DNA from: JAQBGV01 sp032128395
GTDB taxonomy: Bacteria > Planctomycetota > UBA8108 > UBA1146
Length of the DNA stretch: 29,967 nucleotides
NCBI GenBank assembly: GCA_032128395.1
Contig: JAQBGV010000048.1
Location: 1 to 29,967 of the forward strand
Reading direction: 5' to 3'
The position numbers and the translations under genes were made by a program. The stretch's first letter is position 1; each line of letters starts with the position of its first letter. Below the pieces are notes generated by a model. That model worked only from the letters and a program-made list of their open reading frames with translations, had not been told where the DNA came from and searched no databases. This document shows, piece after piece, positions 14,521-23,798 of the stretch.

Positions 14521-15315
14521 CTACACTTCGATCAAGCCCCTGAGATAGGTCACGCACCGCCCCTCGAGGAACACCCGATCCCCTGACAGCTCCGCGATCA
14601 GATCCCCCCCGCGCCGCGAGAGCTGCCGGCAGGTGAGACGCGTCATCCCCGAGAGCTCCGCGAACCAGGGGACCCACGTCGCGTGCGCCGAACCGGTCAC
14701 GGGATCCTCGTCGATCCCGAACTGCGGCGCGAAGAAGCGGCTGACGATGTCGACTTCGTTCCCCGCCGCGGCGACCCCGACCGCACCTTTCCCCAGCGCG
14801 GTGATCGCGCGGAAGTTCGGGGTCAGATCGCGCACCTCGGCCTCGTTCGCGAGGAGTGCGTAGATGTCACGCTCGGTGACCCGCACCTCCTGGGGGGGTC
14901 CCCCGAGAGCATCCGCGAGGCGATCCAGAAGCTCGCCGTCACTCTCCTCGAGGACGCCGGGTCGGGCGGGGAGGTCGAGCCGGTACCCCTTTCCCGCACG
15001 CTCGACGGTGAGGGTTCCGCTCATCGTCCCGAATCGCACCGCGTCCCGGGAAGGCGCCATCTCGGAGAGGATCACGTGCCCCGCCGCGAGCGTCGCGTGC
15101 CCACAGAGGTCCACCTCCGTTTCGGGGGTGAACCAGCGCAAGCGGTATCCGTCCTCGTCCGGGAGCAGGAACGCGGTCTCCGAAAGCTGGTTCTCGAGCG
15201 CGATCGATTGCATCAGAGCGTCTGGAAGCGGCTCCTCGAGTGGGCAGATCGCGGCGGGGTTTCCGCGGAAGAGCGCGCTCGCGAAAGCATCGACCTGGAA
15301 GATGGGGATCTGCAT
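14521..15315 (-). CDS. PhzF-family isomerase/epimerase-like protein
   Basis: The product is 264 residues, normal for the PhzF superfamily (diaminopimelate-epimerase fold). The catalytic glutamate is E47 in ENQLSETAFL. The conserved EVDLCGHATLAAGHVI and DEDPVTGSAHATWVPWF blocks are present. The family includes the phenazine isomerase, but most members sit in genomes without phenazine genes and have unknown substrates; no phenazine cluster is visible here. The ATG at 15315 follows AAAGGAA and agrees with the family N-terminus MQIPIFQVDAFASALFRGNPAA. The frame stays open upstream, but that part is the shadow of the next gene. It lies downstream of the GGDEF-EAL gene on the same strand. Confidence 0.9.
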   Translation of the reverse strand: MQIPIFQVDAFASALFRGNPAAICPLEEPLPDALMQSIALENQLSETAFLLPDEDGYRLRWFTPETEVDLCGHATLAAGHVILSEMAPSRDAVRFGTMSGTLTVERAGKGYRLDLPARPGVLEESDGELLDRLADALGGPPQEVRVTERDIYALLANEAEVRDLTPNFRAITALGKGAVGVAAAGNEVDIVSRFFAPQFGIDEDPVTGSAHATWVPWFAELSGMTRLTCRQLSRRGGDLIAELSGDRVFLEGRCVTYLRGLIEV

Positions 15316-15476
15316 CGCGTTCCTTTCCCGGGCCCGAACCCCTCTCCGGGGGGACGGGCGCGGCAACGGTAACGCGTCTGCGGACGCTCCGCGAGGGACC
15401 GGGTCTCGGAAGTGGGGGGGGGGAGAATCGCTTCGAGACTCACCGACCGAACCCGACGTCCGAACTCGATCAGGCG

Positions 15477-17846
15477 CTAGCGCTTCGAGTCGAAGGGGAT
15501 CCCCGTGAACTCGGCGTTCCCCGACAGGAACACCTCGGCCTGCTCCGGCGGGACGGGGCGGGAGAAGAGAAATCCTTGGCCGTACTTGCACCCGAGATCG
15601 CGCAGAAGTTCGAGCTGGCCGGGGGTCTCGACCCCTTCGGCGACCACCTCGAGACCGAGGCCGTGCACCAAGGCGGTGATGCTGCGCACGATCGTCAACT
15701 TTTGCTCGTTCCACTCGAGCTCGCCGATGAAGGAACGGTCGATCTTGACGATGTCGATCGGCAGTTGGTGGAGATAGCTGAGCGATGAGTACCCGGTCCC
15801 GAAGTCGTCGATGCAGATCTGCACCCCCATCTTGCGCAGCTTCTCGAACACCTTGCCGGTCTTCTCCGGGTTCTCGACGATCGCGCTCTCGGTGATCTCG
15901 ACCTTGAGGAGCCCGTGGGGAAGTCCCGACGTCTGCAGCGCTTCGCGGATCATCTGGGTGACGTTGCCGAGTTCGAACTGCCGGGTCGAAAGGTTCACGC
16001 TGACGAACTTCGCGGCGCAGGTCGAGCGCGATTCGTGCCACCTGCGGATCTGGAGACACGCCTCGTTGAGGAGCCATTCGCCGAGGGGAAGGATCAGGCC
16101 GGTCTCCTCGGCGATCGGGATGAACTCGCCGGGGTTGAGCATCCCGCGCTCGGGGTGATTCCAACGGAGGAGCGCCTCGAAGCCGACGAACCTCCCGTTC
16201 ACCAGATCGAGGATCGGCTGGTAGTGCAGTTCGAACTGACGCTCCTCGAGCGCCTGAACGATGTCGTTCTCGATCCGAAGGCGCTGCATCGCGTTCAAGT
16301 GCATGCTCTTGTCGAAGAACTCGTGGCGCGAACGTCCGCGTGACTTCGCCCGGTACATCGCAGTGTCGGAGTCGCGGAGGAGCTCTTCGGCGTTGTTCTC
16401 GTCCCCCATCGCGAGGGTGATCCCGATACTCGCCGAGGTGTACACCCGGTTCCCCGCGATGGTGTACGGCTCCTTGACCTTCTCCTGCAATCGGTGGGCG
16501 ATACTGTCGACGAACGACTTCGAGTCGACGTTGTCGAGGATGATCGCGAACTCATCGCCGCCGAGACGGGCGATGGTGTCGAGCGACCGTTGCGGCTCCT
16601 GAGGGAGGATCCGGAGGCACTGGCGCAAGCGCGAGGCGACCTCGCGCAGGAGCTGGTCCCCGACCGCGTGACCGAGGGAGTCGTTGACGACCTTGAACCG
16701 GTCGAGGTCGAGGAAGATCACCGCGAATCTGAAATTCTCCTCGGCGCGGGCGCGCTCGATCGCCTGCTCGATCCGCTGATGGAAGAAGTTCCGGTTGGGG
16801 AGACCGGTCAACGGGTCATGGAGCGCCTCGCGCCGCAAACGAGCTTCGGCCCGCTTCATCTCGGTGACATCGGTCTGCGATCCCGCCACCCGCAGCGGCC
16901 CCCGCGACACATCGCGAATCGCCAGGCCGCGACAGAGCATCCAGCGATACTCACCCGACTTCGCTCGGATGCGATAGGTGTCCTCGAACAGGGCGGTCTT
17001 CCCCGCGAGGTGCTCGCGCAGTTTGCGGTCGACGCGCGCGCGGTCCTCGTCGTGCACCAGTTCGAGCCAAGCGTGGAGGGTCGGCTCGATCTCGTCCTCC
17101 TCGTAACCGAGCATCGTCTTCCACCGGGGGGAGTAGTAGAGCTCGTCGGTCCGCAGGTTCCAGTCCCAGAGGCCCCCGCTCGCGCCGCGCGCGGCGAGTT
17201 CGTAGCGCTCTTGGCTGATGCGCAGCCGCTCCGCGGTCTGCACCCGCAGCGCGATCTCCTGCTGGAGATCGCGGATCTTGGTCTGGAGCTGCGCGACGTG
17301 GGCGCGGTCGCGCTGGAGGATCTGGCGGAGCTGACGGATCGCGATCAGCAGGAAGGGGAGGCTGATCACCAGGCCGAGGAAGAGCGCGTAGACCATTTTG
17401 TGCTGCCAGCGCGCGGCGCCGATCGCACGGTCAAACAGCATGCAGATGTGACCGATCGGTCGCCCCTCATCGTCGCGCAGCGGCGCGGCGGCTCCGAGGG
17501 CATCCGAATCCTCGATCGACCCTTCGCGCACCATCTCACGCAGACGGTTCGGCGCGATCTCGAACGAGCGGGGAGAACTGTGGATCGGCCGGAGGAGTGG
17601 ATCGAGGACCTGGATCCCCGCCACGATCGGGTAGCGCTCGTAGGTGCTGAGGAACTGCTCGAGTCCCGCTTGGTCTCCCTCGATGAGGGCCCGACGCACT
17701 CCGATCTGGGCGAAGTGCATCAACATGTCGGGCTGTTCCCACTCCGCCTGCTGGAAGGCACTGTGGGTGAGAAGCGCTTGCGTGACGTGCGCCGACGAGA
17801 TCCCCAGGACCACCGAGGCCGCGAGGATCGCGATGGTCAGCCTCAT
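15477..17846 (-). CDS. Membrane PAS-GGDEF-EAL cyclic-di-GMP protein
   Basis: This 789-residue protein makes and/or degrades cyclic di-GMP. It has one N-terminal helix (3-24), a periplasmic sensor of ~125 residues, a second helix (152-172), a coiled coil (~173-215), a PAS domain (~215-330, WDWNLRTDELYYSPRWKTMLGY), a GGDEF domain and an EAL domain. The GGDEF motif at 429-433 is intact and preceded by an I-site RSLD (420-423), suggesting product inhibition. EAL residues look complete: EAL 557-559, NLS 618-620, E650/E653, DDFGTG 680-685, K701 and E737. Both activities are therefore possible. The ATG at 17846 is preceded by GAGGGGGG and begins the hydrophobic N-terminus. It is transcribed divergently from the sigma-factor gene. 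Confidence 0.93.
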   Translation of the reverse strand: MRLTIAILAASVVLGISSAHVTQALLTHSAFQQAEWEQPDMLMHFAQIGVRRALIEGDQAGLEQFLSTYERYPIVAGIQVLDPLLRPIHSSPRSFEIAPNRLREMVREGSIEDSDALGAAAPLRDDEGRPIGHICMLFDRAIGAARWQHKMVYALFLGLVISLPFLLIAIRQLRQILQRDRAHVAQLQTKIRDLQQEIALRVQTAERLRISQERYELAARGASGGLWDWNLRTDELYYSPRWKTMLGYEEDEIEPTLHAWLELVHDEDRARVDRKLREHLAGKTALFEDTYRIRAKSGEYRWMLCRGLAIRDVSRGPLRVAGSQTDVTEMKRAEARLRREALHDPLTGLPNRNFFHQRIEQAIERARAEENFRFAVIFLDLDRFKVVNDSLGHAVGDQLLREVASRLRQCLRILPQEPQRSLDTIARLGGDEFAIILDNVDSKSFVDSIAHRLQEKVKEPYTIAGNRVYTSASIGITLAMGDENNAEELLRDSDTAMYRAKSRGRSRHEFFDKSMHLNAMQRLRIENDIVQALEERQFELHYQPILDLVNGRFVGFEALLRWNHPERGMLNPGEFIPIAEETGLILPLGEWLLNEACLQIRRWHESRSTCAAKFVSVNLSTRQFELGNVTQMIREALQTSGLPHGLLKVEITESAIVENPEKTGKVFEKLRKMGVQICIDDFGTGYSSLSYLHQLPIDIVKIDRSFIGELEWNEQKLTIVRSITALVHGLGLEVVAEGVETPGQLELLRDLGCKYGQGFLFSRPVPPEQAEVFLSGNAEFTGIPFDSKR

Positions 17847-18230
17847 CGGCCGCCCCCCCTCGCCTCGGCGAGGAAGGCGGGCTCGATCATGGCAGATCGG
17901 CGCATCGGACCTTCCCTGGAGCTCTCCCCGGGCAACCCACACTCGCCACTGCCTCCCCGAGACCGCACGGGGACGGATCGGCCGAGCGTGGACGCCCCAG
18001 TCGAGGATCGGGCGCAACCCGACCCTGTCTCTCCATCGGGCTTCCGGCGCTGGAATCTTGAGCGGGGAGGGGTAAGTTCTGGAAATCCAGAGAGATGGGA
18101 CGGCTCCACGAGCTGCGGGAACGGGGTCGGAATCGGGGCTGCTCGTCGCTCGCTCCCCATCTCCGTGGAATCCTGGGATTCCGGGAAGAACCGCAAGGGG
18201 GGCGGGAACCTACCCCCCGAAGGGAAAGTG
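17847..18230. promoter_or_regulatory. 384-bp divergent intergenic region with two palindromes
   Basis: The gap between the PAS-GGDEF-EAL gene and the sigma-factor gene holds no convincing gene. It contains two dyads: TCTGGAAATCCAGA (18078-18091, fully symmetric around AA) and GGAATCCTGGGATTCC (18167-18182, six-base arms, four-base centre). They could be operators or ECF-type control sites. No consensus sigma-70 promoter is obvious. Confidence 0.4.
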
Positions 18231-20168
18231 ATGGTGGCAAACGCCCCTCGCTCGATCGATCCGGAGGAGCTGCTCGAGCACACCGGGTGGATGCGCGTCC
18301 TCGCCCGTGGCCTCGTCGATGACGAGGCGACTGCCGAAGACTTGGTCCAGCAGGCGTGCACGGCGGCGCTCGAGCGCCCCCCTCGCGACCGGGCCGCCCT
18401 CGGCGGCTGGCTCGCGCGGGTGGTGCGGAACCTCGCAGCTCGCGGACTTCGCGATTCATCCCGCCGGAAGCGCCGGGAACGGCACGTGGCCCGACCAGAG
18501 GCGGAAACTCCCGACCTCGGCACCGTGGTCGAACGCGCCGAGCTCCTCCGGTTGGTGATGGATGCGGTCCTCGAGCTCGACGAGCCGTTCCGCTCGACGG
18601 TGCTCCTGCGCTACCACGAGGAGCTCCCCCCGGAGCAAGTCGCGCGGCGTCTCGGCGTCTCGGTCACGACCGTCGGTACCCGGCTACACCGTGCCCTCGC
18701 TCAGCTGCGCGCTCGACTCGACCGCACCCGCGGCGGTCGCGACGCGTGGGTGGCGCTGCTCGCGCCGTGGGCGGGGCTGGCGGCGGCGGCGACCGGGGCG
18801 GCGACGGGGACGGCGAGCGCGAGTGGTCTCGGGAGTGGAGCATCGAGCTCCGTCCCGGCCGCCGCAGTCGGCGCCGCCGGGACGGCCACCGGAACTTCCC
18901 TCGCTGCCATCGGAACCCATGCCCTGTTCGGAGGGATCATCGTCATGAAGAATTCGTTCCTCGCGTCCGCCATCGCCGGCGCCATCTGTGCCGCGGTGGG
19001 ATATGGCATCGGCCGCACGTCCGCGCCGCCGGCGGAGCCTCATGAAGGAGAGATCATCGTCGCCGAGGCCGAGTACACGGCGCTCGTCGATCAAGATCGA
19101 ACCTGGAAAGAGACCGCCCGGGAGCTCCGGGCGCAGCGCGATGCACTCCTGAAGGAGAAAGACACGCTGGTCTCCCGGGCCGAGCGGGCGGAGAATTCCC
19201 TCGCCGCGGCGGAGGCGGAAACCGTTCCGGAAATGGCCGCCGCTGCGGTCAGATCTTCGTCCCTCGTGGTCGCTTTCGGCGAGTGGGGGAACCTCCCCGA
19301 GATCCGCGATGCCGACTGGACCGCGCTCGGGGAAACGGTGACCGCGATCAACAACATCGTCACTCCCCTCATCGACGACATCGCGGCGGGCCGGCCGGTG
19401 TCGGCATCGAGTCAGATAGACGTCCAGGTGGAGAACCAGAAGCTGGTGCGTTACGCGGTCAGCCTCATCGACAAGATCCCGTCGAACGCGCCGATGCCGG
19501 TCAACGGGGAGTTCACGCATCCGATCAACCTGATCAACTTCATCGCGGCGATGCTCGAGAACGCCGGCCTCCCCCTGTCGGAGCGCCAACGGACGCAGAT
19601 CGCGGCGATCGGGAACTCGTACGACTCCGAGTACGCGGCGGTGAACGCGACCTACGGCGAGAGCACGTGGGAGCTGACCAAGATCCTCGATGAGCTCTCC
19701 TTGAAGCGCGACACGATGCTCGAGGTCGAGAACCGACTGACGGCTGACCAACTCGAGATCGTAGCGATTCCCAAGATCCAGAACCGGGTCCGGCTCGACA
19801 CGCTCTCCCCGGTCAACATGGTGATCATGAACATCCAGGCGATGCTCGTCGACGAGCGATCCAAGGTGCAGTCGAGGATCCGGACCGGGCTCGTCGAGAA
19901 CCTCGGGGTCCCGAGCGAGTTGCTCGATGGAAACACCGATCTCCTCGCGCGCTACGAGCAGGACCTCGACTCGATCCTCGCCCCGGTCCAGCGCGAGACG
20001 GCGGAGTTCCTGCACCTCGATGACATCCTGGTCGCGGGTCGGGCGCAGGAACGACTGCTCGCCGATCTGGTGGCCCGCGAGACGCTCACCGAGGAACTCC
20101 TGGCGTCGATCGGCAGCCTCCAGGCGTGGGCGATCCCGCAGGTGGTGGCGGCGGCGGAGACGCCGTAG
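18231..20168 (+). CDS. ECF sigma factor fused to a transmembrane, coiled-coil C-terminal domain
   Basis: The product is 645 residues against ~180 for a plain ECF sigma factor. Region 2 (~14-80) has EDLVQQACTAALERPP and GGWLARVVRNLAARGLRD. Region 4 (~105-165) has LDEPFRSTVLLRYHEELPPEQVARRLGVSVTTVGTRLHRALAQLR. An Ala/Gly/Ser/Thr-rich linker (170-238) leads to a transmembrane helix (242-262), a coiled coil (~275-325) and a helical domain containing two L-[ST]-x-x-Q segments (LSERQ, LTADQ), faintly like Spy/CpxP proteins. The sigma part would be cytoplasmic and the tail periplasmic, so signal sensing and transcription could be joined in one chain. A strong internal start site exists at codon 239. 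The start ATG follows AAGGGAAAGTG. Confidence 0.85.
   Translation: MVANAPRSIDPEELLEHTGWMRVLARGLVDDEATAEDLVQQACTAALERPPRDRAALGGWLARVVRNLAARGLRDSSRRKRRERHVARPEAETPDLGTVVERAELLRLVMDAVLELDEPFRSTVLLRYHEELPPEQVARRLGVSVTTVGTRLHRALAQLRARLDRTRGGRDAWVALLAPWAGLAAAATGAATGTASASGLGSGASSSVPAAAVGAAGTATGTSLAAIGTHALFGGIIVMKNSFLASAIAGAICAAVGYGIGRTSAPPAEPHEGEIIVAEAEYTALVDQDRTWKETARELRAQRDALLKEKDTLVSRAERAENSLAAAEAETVPEMAAAAVRSSSLVVAFGEWGNLPEIRDADWTALGETVTAINNIVTPLIDDIAAGRPVSASSQIDVQVENQKLVRYAVSLIDKIPSNAPMPVNGEFTHPINLINFIAAMLENAGLPLSERQRTQIAAIGNSYDSEYAAVNATYGESTWELTKILDELSLKRDTMLEVENRLTADQLEIVAIPKIQNRVRLDTLSPVNMVIMNIQAMLVDERSKVQSRIRTGLVENLGVPSELLDGNTDLLARYEQDLDSILAPVQRETAEFLHLDDILVAGRAQERLLADLVARETLTEELLASIGSLQAWAIPQVVAAAETP
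18930..18947 (+). promoter_or_regulatory. Internal Shine-Dalgarno and ATG within the sigma fusion
   Basis: GGAGGG (18930-18935) stands 9 bp before an in-frame ATG (18945-18947, codon 239), directly before the transmembrane helix. Starting here would give a ~407-residue membrane protein lacking the sigma domains. Confidence 0.5.
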
Positions 20169-20194
20169 CGACCGCTGACGATCCTTCGCATTCT

Positions 20195-20232
20195 CGGGAC
20201 TGGCCCCGCGGCGATACCGCGAGCCAGTCCCG
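20195..20232 (+). repeat. GGGACTGGC hairpin, copy 2
   Basis: CGGGACTGGC (20195-20204) pairs with GCCAGTCCCG (20223-20232). Inside the loop CGCGG (20207-20211) pairs with CCGCG (20217-20221). It shares arms and a nested inner stem with the element at 8120-8152. It lies 26 bp after the sigma gene stop and 18 bp before the next start. Confidence 0.7.
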
Positions 20233-20250
20233 AACTGTTATCCTGTCGGC

Positions 20251-23200
20251 ATGCGCATCACACCCATCCCCACCCTGCTGGCGGTACTCCTCGCACTTTC
20301 CACCATCGCCTTCACCGACGACGACAAGGTCGCCCTCTTCGACGGCGGTTCTCTCGACGGCTGGACCGGCGACCCCACCCTCTGGCGCGTCGAGAACGGC
20401 GTGCTGATCGGCGAGGGCCCGGGTGGCGGACCGATCGCGAAGAGCGGCTACCTCTTCCACACCTTCGAAGCGGGGGACTTCACCCTCGAGGCGGAGGTGC
20501 GTCTCACCGGCGGCAACTCCGGGATCCAGTACCGCAGCGAACCGACCGACGACGGCGATGCGATCGGTCCCCAGGCCGACCTCGACGCCGCGAACAGCTA
20601 CTCGGGGATCCTGTACGAGGCGGGAGGGCGCGCGATCCTCGGCCGCCGTGGGGTGATCACGCACGCGAACGAACAGGGCGGGACCACGGTCGCGGAACTC
20701 GGCGATCCGAAGGAGGCCGCGGCCGCCCATCGCCCGGGGGAGTGGACGCGCATCCGAGTGATCGCAATCGGCGACTACATCCGGCACGAGATCAACGGAG
20801 TCCCCACCTGCGAGGTGATCGATCGATCGCAGAGTGCGCGCCGCCGTGGTCGGTTCGCGATCCAGCTGCACGCGGGGGGAGCGATGAAGATCGAGGTGCG
20901 CTCGCTCGTCGTCACCCCCTTCGAGCCGCTCGCGTCTCCCGCCGAACTTCGCGAGCCCGATCGCGGTCCGACGACCGTTCTCCCCGGGGACGAAGCGACC
21001 CCGCGTTGGATCTGGGGGAGCGAGACGGCGGGGGACGGAGAGCGGTGCGTCCTCGGAATCGATGTCCGGTTCCCCAAACCGGTACGCCATATCCGTGGGA
21101 TGGCGAGCGGCGACAATCGATTCACTCTCACTCTCGGGGGCGCACCACTCGCCGAAGGAACCGACTGGTCGAAGCCGACCCAGTTCGAGATCGGTGCACC
21201 TCCCGCCTCGGAGCTCGAATTGCGCGCGACGGTCGAGAACGAAGGCGGCCCCGCCGGCTTCGCACTTCGCCTCGTCGTCGACTACCAGGACGGCACGAGC
21301 GGAACGATCGTCACCGACGACCGATGGCGGGTCCAGGGCGCGGGAGAGTGGGGGTGGGCCCAGGTCCTCGGGCCCGTGGGGCCAGCGACCCCTCCCTGGG
21401 GCGATGTCTTCGCAGAGCGCGTCGCCCCTCAGCCGGCCGACTGGGAGCTCCCTCCCGGGTTCGCCGCAGAACTCCTCTATTCGGCCGCCCCGGGGGAGGG
21501 AAGTTGGGCTGCGATGGTGGTCGAGGGCCCCCGCCGCATCATCGTCTCGCCGGAGTCGGGGGAGCTCTTCCGCATCGTTCTGCCGGAGGAGCCGGGTGGG
21601 GAAGTGCGCACCGAGCCGGTCGCCGAAGGGATCGGCAACGCGCAGGGGTTCTGCTTCGCGAACGACGCATTGTTCGTCCACGTCACCGACACTCCGGAGC
21701 GCGGCGGCGGGTTGTGGCGACTGGAAGACACGGACGGCGACGGCTTCTTCGAGACCAAGAAGCAGTACGGCAGCTACGGCGTCCGCAACGAACACGGGGT
21801 GCACGGAATCGCACTCGGCCCCGATGGGTGGCTCTACCTCGCGATCGGGAACCACGTCCCCCTTCCCGCCGAGCTCTCGAGGACCGACCCCTACCGCAAC
21901 TTCGCCGAGGACACGCTGCTGCCGCGGATCGAGGACCCGAACGGCCACGCGGTGGGGATCCGCGCGCCGGCGGGACAGATCGTGCGAGTCAGCTCCGATG
22001 GTGCGCGCTGGGAACGGGTCGCCGGCGGATTTCGCAACGCATACGACCTGGCGTTCCACCTCGACAACGAGCTCTTCACCTACGACGCGGACATGGAGTG
22101 GGACCTCGGCGCGCCCTGGTACCGCGCCCCGCGGGTGATCCACGTCGTCTCCGGCGCCGAGATCGGCTGGCGCTCGGGGAACGGCAAGTGGCCGGATGGG
22201 ATCCCCGACGCGGTCGAGCCGGTGGACGAGACCGGCATGTCGTCGCCGACCGGCGTCGCCTCCGCGCTGGGGAGCACTTTCCCCGGCCGGTGGGGGCGAG
22301 CGCTGTTCATCGGCGACTGGGCGTACGGCCGGATCCTCGCGGTCCACCTCGACGACGAGCAGGGTGCGACGTTCCGCGGACTGTCCGAGACCTTTTGTCG
22401 CGGCACCCCGCTCAACATCACCGACCTCGAGTTCGGGCGAGATGGAGCGCTCTATCTGACGACCGGCGGCCGTGGTTCCCAGAGCGGGCTCTATCGGATT
22501 CGCGTCGTCGATCGGGAGCTGGCATCGAAGGGAGAGCCCGCTCCTCCGCTGACGGAAAAGGGCTCCACGGCGCGCGAGCACCGGCGTTCCCTGGAGGCGC
22601 TCCACCGCATCCCGGATCCGGCGCGCCTCGATGAGATCTGGGGGAGCCTCTGGCACCAGGATCACGCCATCCGCTACGCCGCGCGCGTCGCCCTCGAGCG
22701 ACTCCCCGTCGATCTCTTTCGAGACCGCGTGCTCGCCGCCAGGGATGATGCCCCGCCCGACTCCCGCACGCGGAGGCTCGCCTGGCTCGCACTCGTGCGC
22801 ACGGGAACCGATGCCGATCGCGCCGCTGTCGCGACCCAGCTCGCCGAGCTGCCACCCCCGGAGGAGGGTCGGCCCTCGATGATCGAGTTGCGGATCGCCC
22901 AGCTGATCGTCACCCGCAGCGAAAGTCTCGCCCCGGGCACGCGCCTCTCGTTGCTCACCCGGTTCGACCCGCTCTTCCCTCTCTCGACGGGAGGTGTCGG
23001 GCTCGAGAGCAGACTCCTCAGCGAACTCCTCGCCGCCCTCCGCGCACCGGGACTTCGCGATCGACTTCTCGCGATGCTCGACCAGAACGGCCCCACCGTG
23101 GGGCTCCACATCGCGAGCGTTCTCCGGACCCTCGATGAACCTTGGGGAGAAATGGCGCGCGAACGACTCGAGCAGGCGCTGCCCACCATCGAGCAACAAC

Positions 23201-23784
23201 TCGGCGGTCATAGCCTGAAGGGGTACATCGAGCGGATCACCGCGGAGCTGCGCACCCGGGCCGGGATGCCCGCAGCACCGGAGGTGCAGGCGCCGGTGAT
23301 CACCATTCCGGACCGCGTGCGCGAATGGACCGAGACCCAACTCGTCGCGCTCACCGCCAAACCTCCCGGCGACGACGACCCCGCGCGCGGCCGAAACGCC
23401 TACGAGAAGGCGCTCTGCCGCCATTGCCACCGGCGTGGTGACTTCGGCGGTGGGATCGGTCCCGACCTCACCGGCACCGCGGGCCGCTACACCGCCTCAG
23501 ACCTGGTCCGGGCAATTGCGGACCCGTCACACGACATCTCGAGCCAATACGAGTGGACCGAACTCGAGACCGACGACGACCTCTTCCTCGGCCGAGTGCT
23601 GTTCGAGGACGAAGACCGCATCGAGATCAACACGACCGCCTTCGGCTACGAACGCAGCACAGTCCGGAAGAGCGCGGTGGTCCGTCGGCAGCCGAGTCCG
23701 GTCTCGTCGATGCCGCCCGGCCTGATGGACGCTCTCGACGAAGCGGAAGCGGGCGCGCTCCTGCGATGGCTGCTCCTCCCATGA
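20251..23784 (+). CDS. DUF1080 / dehydrogenase-like propeller / HEAT / haem-binding fusion protein
   Basis: This large exported protein has 1177 residues. The signal peptide (1-22) is followed by DUF1080, a 3-keto-disaccharide hydrolase-like lectin fold (~27-220, KVALFDGGSLDGWTG). A beta-rich segment (~235-390) comes next, then a sorbosone-dehydrogenase-like beta-propeller (~395-755) containing GNAQGFCFANDALFVHVTD and ENEHGVHG-type repeats. A helical HEAT-like stretch covers ~770-1020. A C-terminal cytochrome-c-like domain carries C1056-R-H-C1059-H1060 and a possible axial Met in SSMPPGLMDAL. This layout is characteristic of PVC-phylum putative membrane-bound dehydrogenases; sugar oxidation linked to electron transfer is inferred. 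No strong Shine-Dalgarno site is seen. The stop codon overlaps an in-frame ATG (ATGA) of the following selenoprotein gene. Confidence 0.9.
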   Translation: MRITPIPTLLAVLLALSTIAFTDDDKVALFDGGSLDGWTGDPTLWRVENGVLIGEGPGGGPIAKSGYLFHTFEAGDFTLEAEVRLTGGNSGIQYRSEPTDDGDAIGPQADLDAANSYSGILYEAGGRAILGRRGVITHANEQGGTTVAELGDPKEAAAAHRPGEWTRIRVIAIGDYIRHEINGVPTCEVIDRSQSARRRGRFAIQLHAGGAMKIEVRSLVVTPFEPLASPAELREPDRGPTTVLPGDEATPRWIWGSETAGDGERCVLGIDVRFPKPVRHIRGMASGDNRFTLTLGGAPLAEGTDWSKPTQFEIGAPPASELELRATVENEGGPAGFALRLVVDYQDGTSGTIVTDDRWRVQGAGEWGWAQVLGPVGPATPPWGDVFAERVAPQPADWELPPGFAAELLYSAAPGEGSWAAMVVEGPRRIIVSPESGELFRIVLPEEPGGEVRTEPVAEGIGNAQGFCFANDALFVHVTDTPERGGGLWRLEDTDGDGFFETKKQYGSYGVRNEHGVHGIALGPDGWLYLAIGNHVPLPAELSRTDPYRNFAEDTLLPRIEDPNGHAVGIRAPAGQIVRVSSDGARWERVAGGFRNAYDLAFHLDNELFTYDADMEWDLGAPWYRAPRVIHVVSGAEIGWRSGNGKWPDGIPDAVEPVDETGMSSPTGVASALGSTFPGRWGRALFIGDWAYGRILAVHLDDEQGATFRGLSETFCRGTPLNITDLEFGRDGALYLTTGGRGSQSGLYRIRVVDRELASKGEPAPPLTEKGSTAREHRRSLEALHRIPDPARLDEIWGSLWHQDHAIRYAARVALERLPVDLFRDRVLAARDDAPPDSRTRRLAWLALVRTGTDADRAAVATQLAELPPPEEGRPSMIELRIAQLIVTRSESLAPGTRLSLLTRFDPLFPLSTGGVGLESRLLSELLAALRAPGLRDRLLAMLDQNGPTVGLHIASVLRTLDEPWGEMARERLEQALPTIEQQLGGHSLKGYIERITAELRTRAGMPAAPEVQAPVITIPDRVREWTETQLVALTAKPPGDDDPARGRNAYEKALCRHCHRRGDFGGGIGPDLTGTAGRYTASDLVRAIADPSHDISSQYEWTELETDDDLFLGRVLFEDEDRIEINTTAFGYERSTVRKSAVVRRQPSPVSSMPPGLMDALDEAEAGALLRWLLLP

Positions 23785-23798
23785 GGAGTTCGGACTCG

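Noticed and set aside
14393..14677. Small minus-strand frame across the inverted repeat
   Set aside because: It overlaps the end of the PhzF gene, has no family resemblance, and its sequence is explained by the repeat arms.
15316..16164. N-terminal extension of the PhzF frame
   Set aside because: The extra residues are low-complexity Arg/Pro/Asp sequence out of frame with the GGDEF-EAL gene; the family N-terminus starts at 15315.
20086..23430. Minus-strand open frame of about 1114 codons
   Set aside because: Antisense to the DUF1080/cytochrome gene, with shadow-type composition and no recognisable motif.
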